Source of the DNA: Proteiniphilum sp. UBA5283 | GTDB taxonomy: Bacteria; Bacteroidota; Bacteroidia; Bacteroidales; Dysgonomonadaceae | DNA: 12,307 bases | Reading direction: 5' to 3' | NCBI GenBank assembly: GCA_002408485.1 | Contig: DHSP01000062.1 | Coordinates: forward strand, 1-12,307 | Shown: positions 1 to 6,986 of the stretch, piece after piece | Numbering within the stretch: position 1 is the stretch's first letter | Layout: each line of letters opens with the position of its first letter | The notes under the pieces: generated by a model | The model's input: the letters and a program-made list of their open reading frames with translations, nothing else | Told to the model about the DNA's origin: nothing | The model's database searches: none | Program-made: the position numbers and the translations under genes

Positions 1-1408
1 TCAACCCCTTTTTCAGGTCGATATTGTCCTGAGGAAGGAGCATATTTGTTTTGATGGCTGTGGGGAATCCCTGTGGGCGCACGGAACTTACAATCCAATC
101 GTAATAATCGCCCTGCATCCATACAAGCGAGAGGTCTGCTGTTTTCTTCGCGATGGCGAATGGGCGGACATTATTTTTCGGCGAATGACGGGTCAGCTGT
201 TCCGTTGAGATCAATTTACCGTCGGTGCCGACAATGAATTTCTTCAGTTCATATTTTTTACCTTGATTGCCCTCCACGGGAACAGAACCGTAGACGATCT
301 GCGGATTGTGCTTGTCGAGGGTCATGCCGCCGCTGTAACATTTTTCAATATCGGGTGTTTGATGGAAGTGCCCACCGGCATGCGACAGGAATGTTTTCTG
401 CCATTCATTGCCTGTCCACCGGACATGATAATAATCATGCGACGTTTTGTCGTGACTGATACTGACTGTTGCCATCACAGGATTTTCGTCATGGTCAAGT
501 GTCAGTTCCCATATCCAGTTTCGAAGGGGAGTGTCATCGACCACCGCATCAGGGTACTTCTCCTTATAAGCCGGGGTGGTGTCTACTTCGTGCAGCTGCG
601 TCTCACCAATTACGGATAACCCATTTCCTGTGATATCCTTCAATGCTTTGGTGTGGATATCCAGGTAATTGAGGTAGATCCAATTCTCGGCCTGATTATC
701 CGGATGTGTGGTGGTGTAGGCAAGATAAATCTTATCTTTTCCGTTGGAGGCGTATTTGGCATAAGGCCGGACGCCACCCGCACCTTTCAGGGAACGGATT
801 AGTTGGTAGGGACCCCAGTCGAATGCAACATTATCCTTCTCATCCGGAATGGTCAGCCGGGCAACCGTAGGGTGCCACCCAATTCCCCTCCAGCAGAGAT
901 AGATGTGGTCGGGATCGTCGGATAGAATAAAAGGGGAGGGATAGGTCGTATTGTGCTCTGTATCCAGCTTTCTCTCTTTTCCGAGTGTGGTGATATCGCC
1001 CGGAGTTTGTGATACACGATAGTAGAAACAGGGTTCGTCTGTGTGGCGGGAGTAGAAGATCATGATGCGTTCGTCGGGAAGCACCAGGAATGTCGGATTG
1101 TTGTGATCATCCGGTTGAAAGCAGGAGCGAATCATCACCTCGCTCGTCCTGTTTTTCAAATGGTCGATCTGTGTGGCTTTGATGTATCCGTGTACATCGA
1201 TGTAGCCGATATAGGTACTGTTGATGGTGCCGCTTTCGTTTTCATAATGGATCACACGTGGATCAGCAAACCAGCACCATGCACCCTCTTCCGTGATGGT
1301 GCTGACGGGAAACAGATTGTTGTGGTTTATGGCGGGATAATTTTGTCCCGTCAGGTGTGTTGCCAATTGTAACATGCAGAACATGATCTGTATAAAGATT
1401 TTGCGCAT
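1..1408 (-). CDS. Secreted BNR_4-family beta-propeller protein (polysaccharide lyase / rhamnosidase type), 3' end cut off
   Basis: The frame is open from an ATG at 1408 to the window edge, giving 469 codons without a stop. The N-terminus (basic start, hydrophobic stretch, then a likely cleavage near residues 20-22, ending LTGQ) looks like a signal peptide, so the product is probably periplasmic or exported. Residues 42-52 read GAWCWFADPRV, the hallmark of the BNR_4 propeller family (PF15892), which includes PL24/PL25 ulvan lyases and the related GH145/PL42 proteins acting on rhamnose-glucuronate linkages. Other typical parts are DDHNNP (100-105), YSRH (119-122), RPYAKYAS (214-221) and YSGGMTLD near residue 358. 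His102 and His122 are plausible active-site residues by family pattern. The length is close to complete for the family, so only a short C-terminus is probably missing. Family assignment is firm; lyase versus hydrolase, and the substrate, cannot be decided here. The next gene upstream is a sugar symporter. Confidence 0.85.
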   Translation of the reverse strand, partial: MRKIFIQIMFCMLQLATHLTGQNYPAINHNNLFPVSTITEEGAWCWFADPRVIHYENESGTINSTYIGYIDVHGYIKATQIDHLKNRTSEVMIRSCFQPDDHNNPTFLVLPDERIMIFYSRHTDEPCFYYRVSQTPGDITTLGKERKLDTEHNTTYPSPFILSDDPDHIYLCWRGIGWHPTVARLTIPDEKDNVAFDWGPYQLIRSLKGAGGVRPYAKYASNGKDKIYLAYTTTHPDNQAENWIYLNYLDIHTKALKDITGNGLSVIGETQLHEVDTTPAYKEKYPDAVVDDTPLRNWIWELTLDHDENPVMATVSISHDKTSHDYYHVRWTGNEWQKTFLSHAGGHFHQTPDIEKCYSGGMTLDKHNPQIVYGSVPVEGNQGKKYELKKFIVGTDGKLISTEQLTRHSPKNNVRPFAIAKKTADLSLVWMQGDYYDWIVSSVRPQGFPTAIKTNMLLPQDNIDLKKGL

Positions 1409-1422
1409 ATCAGTGTTTCGTT

Positions 1423-1465
1423 AAAAAAAATCAAGCCATAGAGCATTGTTGCTGTATGGCTTGAT
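1423..1465 (-). terminator. Intrinsic terminator after the sodium/sugar symporter gene
   Basis: A perfect 11-bp inverted repeat (ATCAAGCCATA at 1430-1440, its complement at 1455-1465) encloses a second 4-bp stem (AGCA/TGCT with a TTGT loop, after one mismatch). On the minus strand the stem runs directly into eight T residues (1430-1423). This is a textbook intrinsic terminator for transcription coming from the symporter gene, whose stop lies 31 bases upstream. It leaves only 14 bases between the T tract and the start codon of the propeller gene. Confidence 0.85.
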
Positions 1466-1496
1466 AAAATAATCGATATTATTGTCTAACTCTGCC

Positions 1497-3398
1497 TTAC
1501 CACAGCAAAATATAAATGAGTGTTACCAGCAGGCAGATACCAAAGGAACCGATGGCAAAACCCCTGTCTGTTTTGAAAAGCGCCAGTTCGAAGGGGACCG
1601 CTTTTTTGTCTTTGTATTGTGAATTAGCGTTCGAGAACAAAAAGAGGGAGACAGAGAATATGAGTGAGCCAAAGAAAAAGAAGGCTTCAAAACCAATGTT
1701 CTCGAGGTAGAGAATCCATTCGTTGGTGCTTCCGCTGACAAGCAGTATTTTATGTATGGCTGCAGCCAGAATGAAAAACAACGCGAAGAACAGAGTGATT
1801 CTGCCCCATTTCAGCATCTTCTTCCTGTCGGCTTCGTCTGCCTTCTCTGTTTCTACTTTTGTGTTGTCGACAAATGTGATGGCTACAAAGATCACGAACA
1901 GAATGATGAAGACATAACCCATTCTGAACTGGAATGGCATCTCCGGCATGGCTATTTTAAACAGCAGCCCCATAGGGATAGTAAGGATGGAGGTCCACAC
2001 TGCAGCCTTCGATGAGGCTCTTTTCCACAAAAGTCCTAAACCAAATACCACAATAATTCCCGGGTAGATGAATCCGGAATATTCCTGAATATACTGGAAT
2101 GCCTGATCCAAACCTCCCAGCAAGGGTTCCACCGCGATGATGGCAATCACCAGTGCCAGAAGAGCTGTGGTACGGCCGACTCTTACCAACCTTCTGTCTG
2201 ACGCATCTTTCTTGATGTGCTGTTTGTAAATATCCATCGTGAAGATGGTGGAGGTTGAGTTTAGCATCGAAGCCAAAGATGAGATGACTGCCGCCGCCAG
2301 TGCAGCGAAAGAAATTCCCTTGATGCCGATCGGGGCAAAATTCCTGATCAGCCAGGGATAGGCATCGTCAGAGACATTGATCGATCCCGACATGTCGAAA
2401 TATCCTTGTTGTATGCCGGGGATATCCTGTGGGTAATTGAACATGATAAATGCTGTAACACCGGGGATAACCACGATAAAAGGAATCAGTATCTTCAGGA
2501 AACCGGCAAAAATAAGACCCTTCTGAGCTTCGCCAATATTTTTGGCTGCAAGTCCTTTCTGGATGATGTACTGGTTGAATCCCCAATAGCCGATATTGGT
2601 CAGCCACACACCTCCCACAATTGCGGCGATGCCGGGAAGATCCTTGAATGCATCGGGCGATTTTGATTTATCCACAATCAGATTAAAGTGGGTGTCGTTG
2701 GGAATACTTTTTAACTTTTCGTAAATGATGACCAAACCGTCCCACGCTCCTCTACCTTCACCCGATACAGCCTCCAGTGCAAAGTAGGCCGTGATTAATC
2801 CGCCGCCGATCAGGAAAACAACCTGCAGCACGTCGGTCCAGGCTACCGAGGCAAGACCGCCATAGATAGAATAGACGCCGGCAATGATGAATAATGCCAG
2901 CACTATCTGCATACGATACCCCTCCAGCCCAAGGATCTGCTCAATGGCTATAGAACCGAGCCATGCTACGGAGGTGAGATTAACAAATACATAAAGAAAT
3001 AGCCAAAAAACTGAAAAAGCCATACCTACTCCGCCATTGTAGCGTTCACGAAGGAACTGGGGGATGGTATAGATTCGTTGTTTCAACATTACAGGTAATA
3101 AGAACTTGGCCACAATAATCAGTGTGACAGCTGCCATAATTTCATAGGCCGCCACGCAGATCCCGATTTTATAACCAGATCCCGACATCCCGATAAATTG
3201 TTCAGCTGAAATGTTCGCAGCGATCAGGGAAGCCCCTACTGCCCACCATGTTAGTTTGTTTCCTGCCAGGAAGTAGTCGTTTGCGGTTTTTTCATGTCCT
3301 TTTTTGTTTCTGGAGAGAAAAAGGCCCAAACTTACCAGCAGAACCATGTACACTCCGACTATCACATAATCGATAGTCTGAAATCCCGAATTACTCAT
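1497..3398 (-). CDS. Sodium/sugar symporter, SSS family (vSGLT-like)
   Basis: A 633-residue inner-membrane protein with at least 14 hydrophobic segments, expected to import a sugar with Na+. It closely resembles Vibrio parahaemolyticus SGLT as I remember it. The stretch at 55-73 (GASLIAANISAEQFIGMSG) is nearly identical, as are NLTSV (140-144), YWGFNQYIIQ (271-280), SSLASMLNST (373-382) and QAFQYIQEY (432-440). By that alignment the galactose-contact residues are kept: Gln67, Glu86, Asn140, Asn268, Tyr271 as inner gate, and Lys302. Ser373/Ser374 match the Na+-site serines. It is about 90 residues longer than vSGLT, mainly through an inserted charged loop and extra hydrophobic segments around 512-600. 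The start is ATG, about 90 bases after a good promoter. The binding site points to galactose, glucose or a similar hexose, but substrate assignment by homology is uncertain in this family. It ends in its own terminator before the propeller gene. Confidence 0.93.
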   Translation of the reverse strand: MSNSGFQTIDYVIVGVYMVLLVSLGLFLSRNKKGHEKTANDYFLAGNKLTWWAVGASLIAANISAEQFIGMSGSGYKIGICVAAYEIMAAVTLIIVAKFLLPVMLKQRIYTIPQFLRERYNGGVGMAFSVFWLFLYVFVNLTSVAWLGSIAIEQILGLEGYRMQIVLALFIIAGVYSIYGGLASVAWTDVLQVVFLIGGGLITAYFALEAVSGEGRGAWDGLVIIYEKLKSIPNDTHFNLIVDKSKSPDAFKDLPGIAAIVGGVWLTNIGYWGFNQYIIQKGLAAKNIGEAQKGLIFAGFLKILIPFIVVIPGVTAFIMFNYPQDIPGIQQGYFDMSGSINVSDDAYPWLIRNFAPIGIKGISFAALAAAVISSLASMLNSTSTIFTMDIYKQHIKKDASDRRLVRVGRTTALLALVIAIIAVEPLLGGLDQAFQYIQEYSGFIYPGIIVVFGLGLLWKRASSKAAVWTSILTIPMGLLFKIAMPEMPFQFRMGYVFIILFVIFVAITFVDNTKVETEKADEADRKKMLKWGRITLFFALFFILAAAIHKILLVSGSTNEWILYLENIGFEAFFFFGSLIFSVSLFLFSNANSQYKDKKAVPFELALFKTDRGFAIGSFGICLLVTLIYILLW

Positions 3399-3494
3399 TG
3401 CTTTAAAAATTATGTTTTATTTAGACTTAATAGCTTATAATGTGCTTGTTTCCAGAGTTGTGTGCGTCCACAGTCTGATATGTTTTAAATTCGT

Positions 3495-3526
3495 CAAAGG
3501 TAAATAAATTTCTCTAACATACGAAA
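3495..3526 (-). promoter_or_regulatory. Bacteroidetes-type promoter of the symporter gene
   Basis: On the minus strand TACCTTTG (3502-3495) matches the Bacteroidetes -7 consensus TAnnTTTG exactly. A near-match to the -33 element (TTTCG, 3526-3522) lies 19 bases upstream. Transcription would start near 3490 and give a leader of about 90 bases. Confidence 0.6.
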
Positions 3527-3610
3527 GGGAAAAAATAATTTGTCCTTAATTTTAGAGAAGATTATTTTAGTATTCTCTGTTAGCCAGTAGTTTATGCCTT
3601 GTTGTGCGGC

Positions 3611-3655
3611 ATCTTAAAAAATACTAAATTGACAAAATGCCTTGTGTTTTAAGAT
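3611..3655. repeat. 9-bp inverted repeat upstream of the symporter promoter
   Basis: ATCTTAAAA (3611-3619) and TTTTAAGAT (3647-3655) are perfect inverted copies with a 27-base spacer. The arms are AT-rich, so chance is a real possibility. It lies about 85-130 bases upstream of the symporter -33 element, where a regulator site could sit. No function can be read from sequence alone. Confidence 0.35.
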
Positions 3656-3663
3656 TAGTTTAG

Positions 3664-3702
3664 AAAAGAAGAGGGTGTTCAATGTGATTTCACCCTCTTT
3701 TT
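3664..3702 (-). terminator. glnN: Likely intrinsic terminator of glnN
   Basis: AAGAGGGTG (3669-3677) and CACCCTCTT (3691-3699) form a 9-bp stem with a 13-base loop. One G-U and two A-U pairs extend it. On the minus strand it is followed by a pyrimidine tract (CTTCTTTTCT), a fair though imperfect T tract. It lies about 115 bases beyond the glnN stop. On the plus strand it would also be followed by five T residues, so it could act both ways, but no plus-strand gene ends here. Confidence 0.6.
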
Positions 3703-3781
3703 ATTGGGAATCTATCTGAGAACATATCCCAATATTCATTTCTCAGGAGGTTAAATTTTATTTTGAGACAGCCTCTTCTTT
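3665..3781. repeat. Imperfect 14-bp inverted repeat bounding a 117-bp segment
   Basis: AAAGAAGAGGGTGT (3665-3678) is matched on the other strand at 3781-3768 by AAAGAAGAGGCTGT, 13 of 14 identical. The two copies continue as TTCAA and CTCAA, so similarity goes a little further. The left arm also pairs with a nearer copy at 3691-3699, so this RNA could fold two ways. The arms recall the ends of small Bacteroidetes insertion sequences or MITEs, but I see no target-site duplication and no transposase. Confidence 0.5.
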
Positions 3782-3816
3782 CACTGTTTGTCCAATGCAT
3801 CGGTTTATGTTGCGAT

Positions 3817-6012
3817 TTAACTGATGAATAACAACTCCCTGTACTTGGGCAGTGTCCACATCTGATTATCCACAATCAGTTCCAGTTTGTCTACGTGGTA
3901 ACGGATTACATTAAAGTATACCTCAACCGTGTCGTGGTAGGCCACGGCCTTCTCACGTGCATCCTCCAGCTTATTGGCCGCCTTGCGTGCATCCACCATG
4001 TCATCCACATTCGTTTTTATTGCAGAAATATGATCGGCAATTTCTTCGATCAGTGCGGCATCCTCCTTCGATAATTTATCGGCCTTTTCTTTGTCGAAGA
4101 CGGCTCTCATCTTGTAGAGGTTATCGAGCAGCATAGACTGGTATTCTGTCGCCACCGGAATGATGTGATTCATGCACAGATCGCCCAATACGCGTGCTTC
4201 AATCTGAATTTTCTTGGTGTAGGTTTCCCATTTCACTTCATTGCGGGCATGAAGTTCCTTCTCGTTCAATACGCCAATGCTCTCAAACATCTCCACCGTT
4301 TGATCCGATGTGTATGCGTCGTATATGACCGGGACGCTTGTTTCACAGTCGAGGCCCCGTTTTCGGGCTTCCTCTTTCCATTCGTCGCTGTAACCGTTCC
4401 CTTCAAAACGGATAGGTTTCGACATCTTGATGTAGTGACGAAGGGTGTCGAAGATGGCCTGCTCCTTTTTCATCCCTTTTTTCATCTTCGCATCGATTTC
4501 CTTTTTGAAATCAATCAGCTGTGCGGCAACTACGGCATTCAATGCTGTCATGGCTGATGAGCAGTTGGCCGATGAACCCACCGCCCGAAACTCGAAGCGG
4601 TTTCCAGTGAATGCGAACGGTGAGGTCCTGTTTCTGTCCGTGTTGTCAATCAGTACTTCCGGAATATGGGAGATGCCTAATTTCATTTTTTTCAACTCAT
4701 CCACGGTGATGTCGTTGTCTTCCGAACTGTGTTCAATTTTATCGAGCACGTTCGATAACTGCTTCCCGAGGAATACGGAGATGATTGCCGGAGGAGCTTC
4801 GTTGGCTCCCAGCCTGTGCGCATTGTTGGCCGACATGATGGAGGCTTTCAGCAAGGCATTATGTTTGTAAACGGCTACCAGGGTATTCACCAGGAACGTG
4901 ACAAACAACAGGTTGTCATTGGCCGTTTTGCCTGGTGTAAACAAGCCGATGCCGGTATCGGTACAGAGTGACCAGTTGTTGTGCTTTCCCGATCCGTTTA
5001 CCCCGGCAAAAGGCTTTTCATGAAGCAACAGCTTAAAATGATGCTTGGTCGCAATCTTTTGCATGAGAGACATCACCAGCAGGTTCTGGTCGACTGCCAA
5101 ATTTGTCTCCCCAAAAATAGGCGCCAGTTCAAACTGGTTGGGAGCTACTTCGTTGTGGCGGGTTTTCAAAGGGATGCCGTACTTGTAAGCTTCAAACTCC
5201 ACTTCGCGCATGAACGCAGCCACACGCGGGGGAACTGCTCCAAAATAATGGTCTTCCAATTGCTGATTTTTGGCACTTTCGTGCCCCATAAGGGTGCGGT
5301 CCGTCAGGCTCAGGTCGGGCCGGGCTGCATACAATGCCTGGTCTACCAGAAAATATTCCTGTTCCCAACCCAGGAAAGAATAGACCTTTTTCACATCCGG
5401 ATAAAAAAGCCTGCAAACATCCACAGAGGCCTTATCCACAGCCGATAAGGTCTTCAGGAGTGGTGTTTTATAATCGAGGGCCTCGCCGGTATAGGAAATA
5501 AAAACAGTAGGAATACAGAGCGTGTCGTCTATGATGAATGCAGGGGATGATGGGTCCCAGGCAGTATACCCGCGAGCTTCGAAGGTATTGCGGATGCCGC
5601 CGCTGGGAAAGCTCGATGCATCAGGTTCCTGCTGAGCAAGCAACTTGCCTGAGAAGCGTTCAATGATTCCCCCGTCGGGGCCGTTCACGTAATCGATGAA
5701 CGAATCGTGTTTTTCCGCTGTCCCCTCCGTGAGCGGTTGAAACCAGTGTGTGTAATGAGTCGCCCCCATTTCGATAGCCCACATCTTCATGCCGGCTGCC
5801 ACATGATCGGCAATTTCACGATGAAGCGTGGTTCCCTGGTCGATCGCCTCGAGAACGGTTTTCATTGTCTCTTTCGAGAGGTACTTCGCCATCTGTGTTC
5901 TGTTGAACACATACTTTCCGAAATACTCAGAGGGTAACTGGCCGGGAACGGCAATCTCGACGGGTACTCTTTTCGACGCTTCTACTACAGCTTTAAATCG
6001 TAATGTTGACAT
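3817..6012 (-). CDS. glnN: Glutamine synthetase type III
   Basis: A 731-residue cytoplasmic enzyme that makes glutamine from glutamate, ammonium and ATP. The length and motifs are those of GSIII, the large form first known from Bacteroides fragilis, not the shorter GSI. The GSIII N-terminal region includes THWFQPLTEGTAEKHDSF (88-105) and FEARGYTAWDPSSPAF (144-159). The catalytic core carries GWEQEYF (215-221) with metal-ligand glutamates, KTRHNEVAPNQFELAP (283-298), NGSGKHNNWSL (339-349) and NRTSPFAFTGNRFEFR (461-476). The C-terminal part is helical (about 590-731). The start is ATG, about 60 bases after a good promoter. It lies downstream of, and on the same strand as, the nitrite-to-ammonium operon, with its own promoter and a probable terminator after it. 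No truncation or missing motif is seen. Confidence 0.98.
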   Translation of the reverse strand: MSTLRFKAVVEASKRVPVEIAVPGQLPSEYFGKYVFNRTQMAKYLSKETMKTVLEAIDQGTTLHREIADHVAAGMKMWAIEMGATHYTHWFQPLTEGTAEKHDSFIDYVNGPDGGIIERFSGKLLAQQEPDASSFPSGGIRNTFEARGYTAWDPSSPAFIIDDTLCIPTVFISYTGEALDYKTPLLKTLSAVDKASVDVCRLFYPDVKKVYSFLGWEQEYFLVDQALYAARPDLSLTDRTLMGHESAKNQQLEDHYFGAVPPRVAAFMREVEFEAYKYGIPLKTRHNEVAPNQFELAPIFGETNLAVDQNLLVMSLMQKIATKHHFKLLLHEKPFAGVNGSGKHNNWSLCTDTGIGLFTPGKTANDNLLFVTFLVNTLVAVYKHNALLKASIMSANNAHRLGANEAPPAIISVFLGKQLSNVLDKIEHSSEDNDITVDELKKMKLGISHIPEVLIDNTDRNRTSPFAFTGNRFEFRAVGSSANCSSAMTALNAVVAAQLIDFKKEIDAKMKKGMKKEQAIFDTLRHYIKMSKPIRFEGNGYSDEWKEEARKRGLDCETSVPVIYDAYTSDQTVEMFESIGVLNEKELHARNEVKWETYTKKIQIEARVLGDLCMNHIIPVATEYQSMLLDNLYKMRAVFDKEKADKLSKEDAALIEEIADHISAIKTNVDDMVDARKAANKLEDAREKAVAYHDTVEVYFNVIRYHVDKLELIVDNQMWTLPKYRELLFIS

Positions 6013-6077
6013 GTTACACGGTTTTTATTGTGGAGGTTTTGATAACCTTATTGGTGAATTGCGAAATAAATCCGGTA

Positions 6078-6109
6078 CAAAATTACACATTTTGGATTTG
6101 ATAGTTCAA
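6078..6109 (-). promoter_or_regulatory. glnN: Bacteroidetes-type promoter of glnN
   Basis: TAATTTTG (6085-6078, minus strand) fits TAnnTTTG exactly. TTG at 6109-6107 supplies the -33 element with a 21-base spacer. The predicted start near 6072 gives a leader of about 60 bases. It shows that glnN can be transcribed apart from the nrf operon. Confidence 0.6.
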
Positions 6110-6144
6110 TTTTACAACACAAAAGAATCTTCCTACGTAAAAAA

Positions 6145-6171
6145 TAGAGAAAATTGAAGTTTTGTCTTCAA
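6145..6171 (-). terminator. Weak terminator-like hairpin after ccsA
   Basis: On the minus strand a 6-bp stem (TTGAAG, 6171-6166, and CTTCAA, 6159-6154; 6-base loop) is followed by TTTTCTCTATTTTTT. The stem is short and AT-rich, so termination may be partial, which would let nrf transcripts run into glnN. It lies about 30 bases after the ccsA stop. Confidence 0.4.
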
Positions 6172-6200
6172 AGGGACCTCTTGCTGTTTCAAGCCTGCCA

Positions 6201-6986
6201 CTACGAATAGACATGCACACTCTGTTGTGTCGACGGCAGATAATTCACACCATACCAGCATATCTGCAGCAACATGAAAGCTACGAGTAAGAGGATCATC
6301 GATACTTTAGGGGAGGCATTTTTTTTCAGCCGGTAATGGATGTAAAGCAGGTATCCCAGCCAGGTGGCAGCAGCCCATGTCTCTTTCGGATCCCAGCTCC
6401 AGTAGTGACCCCATGCTTCCTTGGCCCAGATGGCTCCCATCAGCATGCCAAGCGTGATACAGGCCGTTCCGGCGTATACCAGCTCATCGGTCATCTGCAT
6501 GAGTCGTTCGGGGTTGCTGACTTTTTTCTCTTTGACAAGATAGTAGAGGGCGCCCAGTGTAGCTGCGCCCAGTATGGCATAGGAAAACATATAAATGATG
6601 ACGTGCGGGGCAAACCAGGGACTTTGCAGTGCCGGCATCAGCACCTTGTTGTGAATGTCCGGGTTCGTGATATTCACCATGATAAAGACGGCGGAGAGCA
6701 GCGTGGTGAAGGATAGTATCCATTTGTAGTTCCAGCGCAGATAGGTGAGTAGTCCCGCTATGGGAAGGAAGAAAGAATACCAGAGTCTTGTTTCTCCCAT
6801 GGTGCGCAGGGGTGGCCTTTCCAATGAGTGCCAGAGCGCGGCAATAAAAAACGCGAAGACCAGCAGTCCGGCAGTCGTACATAATATGGACAGCGCCCTG
6901 TGTCTGTTTCCAAGTGCCGCGATGGCGCCCATAATCCAGAATAACAGTGCCCCTGCAGCAAAATATATAAATAGTTCCCAACTCAT
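6201..6986 (-). CDS. ccsA: Cytochrome c assembly protein CcsA (haem-handling subunit of the system II haem lyase)
   Basis: A 261-residue membrane protein with about eight hydrophobic segments. The tryptophan-rich WWD haem-handling motif is at 192-204 (WGHYWSWDPKETW). Candidate haem-ligand histidines flank it at 128 and 217. RPPLRTMGETRLWYSF (57-72) is also typical of the CcsA/CcmC/ResC family. With ResB it would pass haem to apocytochromes outside the membrane and form the thioether bonds. Its ATG overlaps the resB stop by four bases (ATGA), so the two are translationally coupled. It is the last gene of the nrf operon. The short form, without a fused ResB, is common in Bacteroidetes. Confidence 0.95.
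   Translation of the reverse strand: MSWELFIYFAAGALLFWIMGAIAALGNRHRALSILCTTAGLLVFAFFIAALWHSLERPPLRTMGETRLWYSFFLPIAGLLTYLRWNYKWILSFTTLLSAVFIMVNITNPDIHNKVLMPALQSPWFAPHVIIYMFSYAILGAATLGALYYLVKEKKVSNPERLMQMTDELVYAGTACITLGMLMGAIWAKEAWGHYWSWDPKETWAAATWLGYLLYIHYRLKKNASPKVSMILLLVAFMLLQICWYGVNYLPSTQQSVHVYS

Larger units (their letters stand above)
3399..3816. other. Non-coding gap between symporter and glnN
   Basis: This 418-base AT-rich gap separates the symporter start from the glnN stop. I see no credible gene in it. Going down in coordinate from the glnN side, it holds a long-range inverted repeat (3665-3781), a local terminator-like hairpin within it, a second inverted repeat (3611-3655), a 9-base direct repeat (ATGCCTTGT at 3594 and 3637), and the symporter promoter (3495-3526). 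Each is listed separately where it can be supported. Confidence 0.7.

Noticed and set aside
263..1372. Two plus-strand frames of 118 and 109 codons
   Set aside because: Both are antisense to the continuous BNR_4 coding frame, which has a signal peptide and family signature.
3690..3875. A 61-codon minus-strand frame at the glnN 3' end
   Set aside because: It overlaps the end of glnN in another frame, then runs through the hairpin region; composition is not protein-like.
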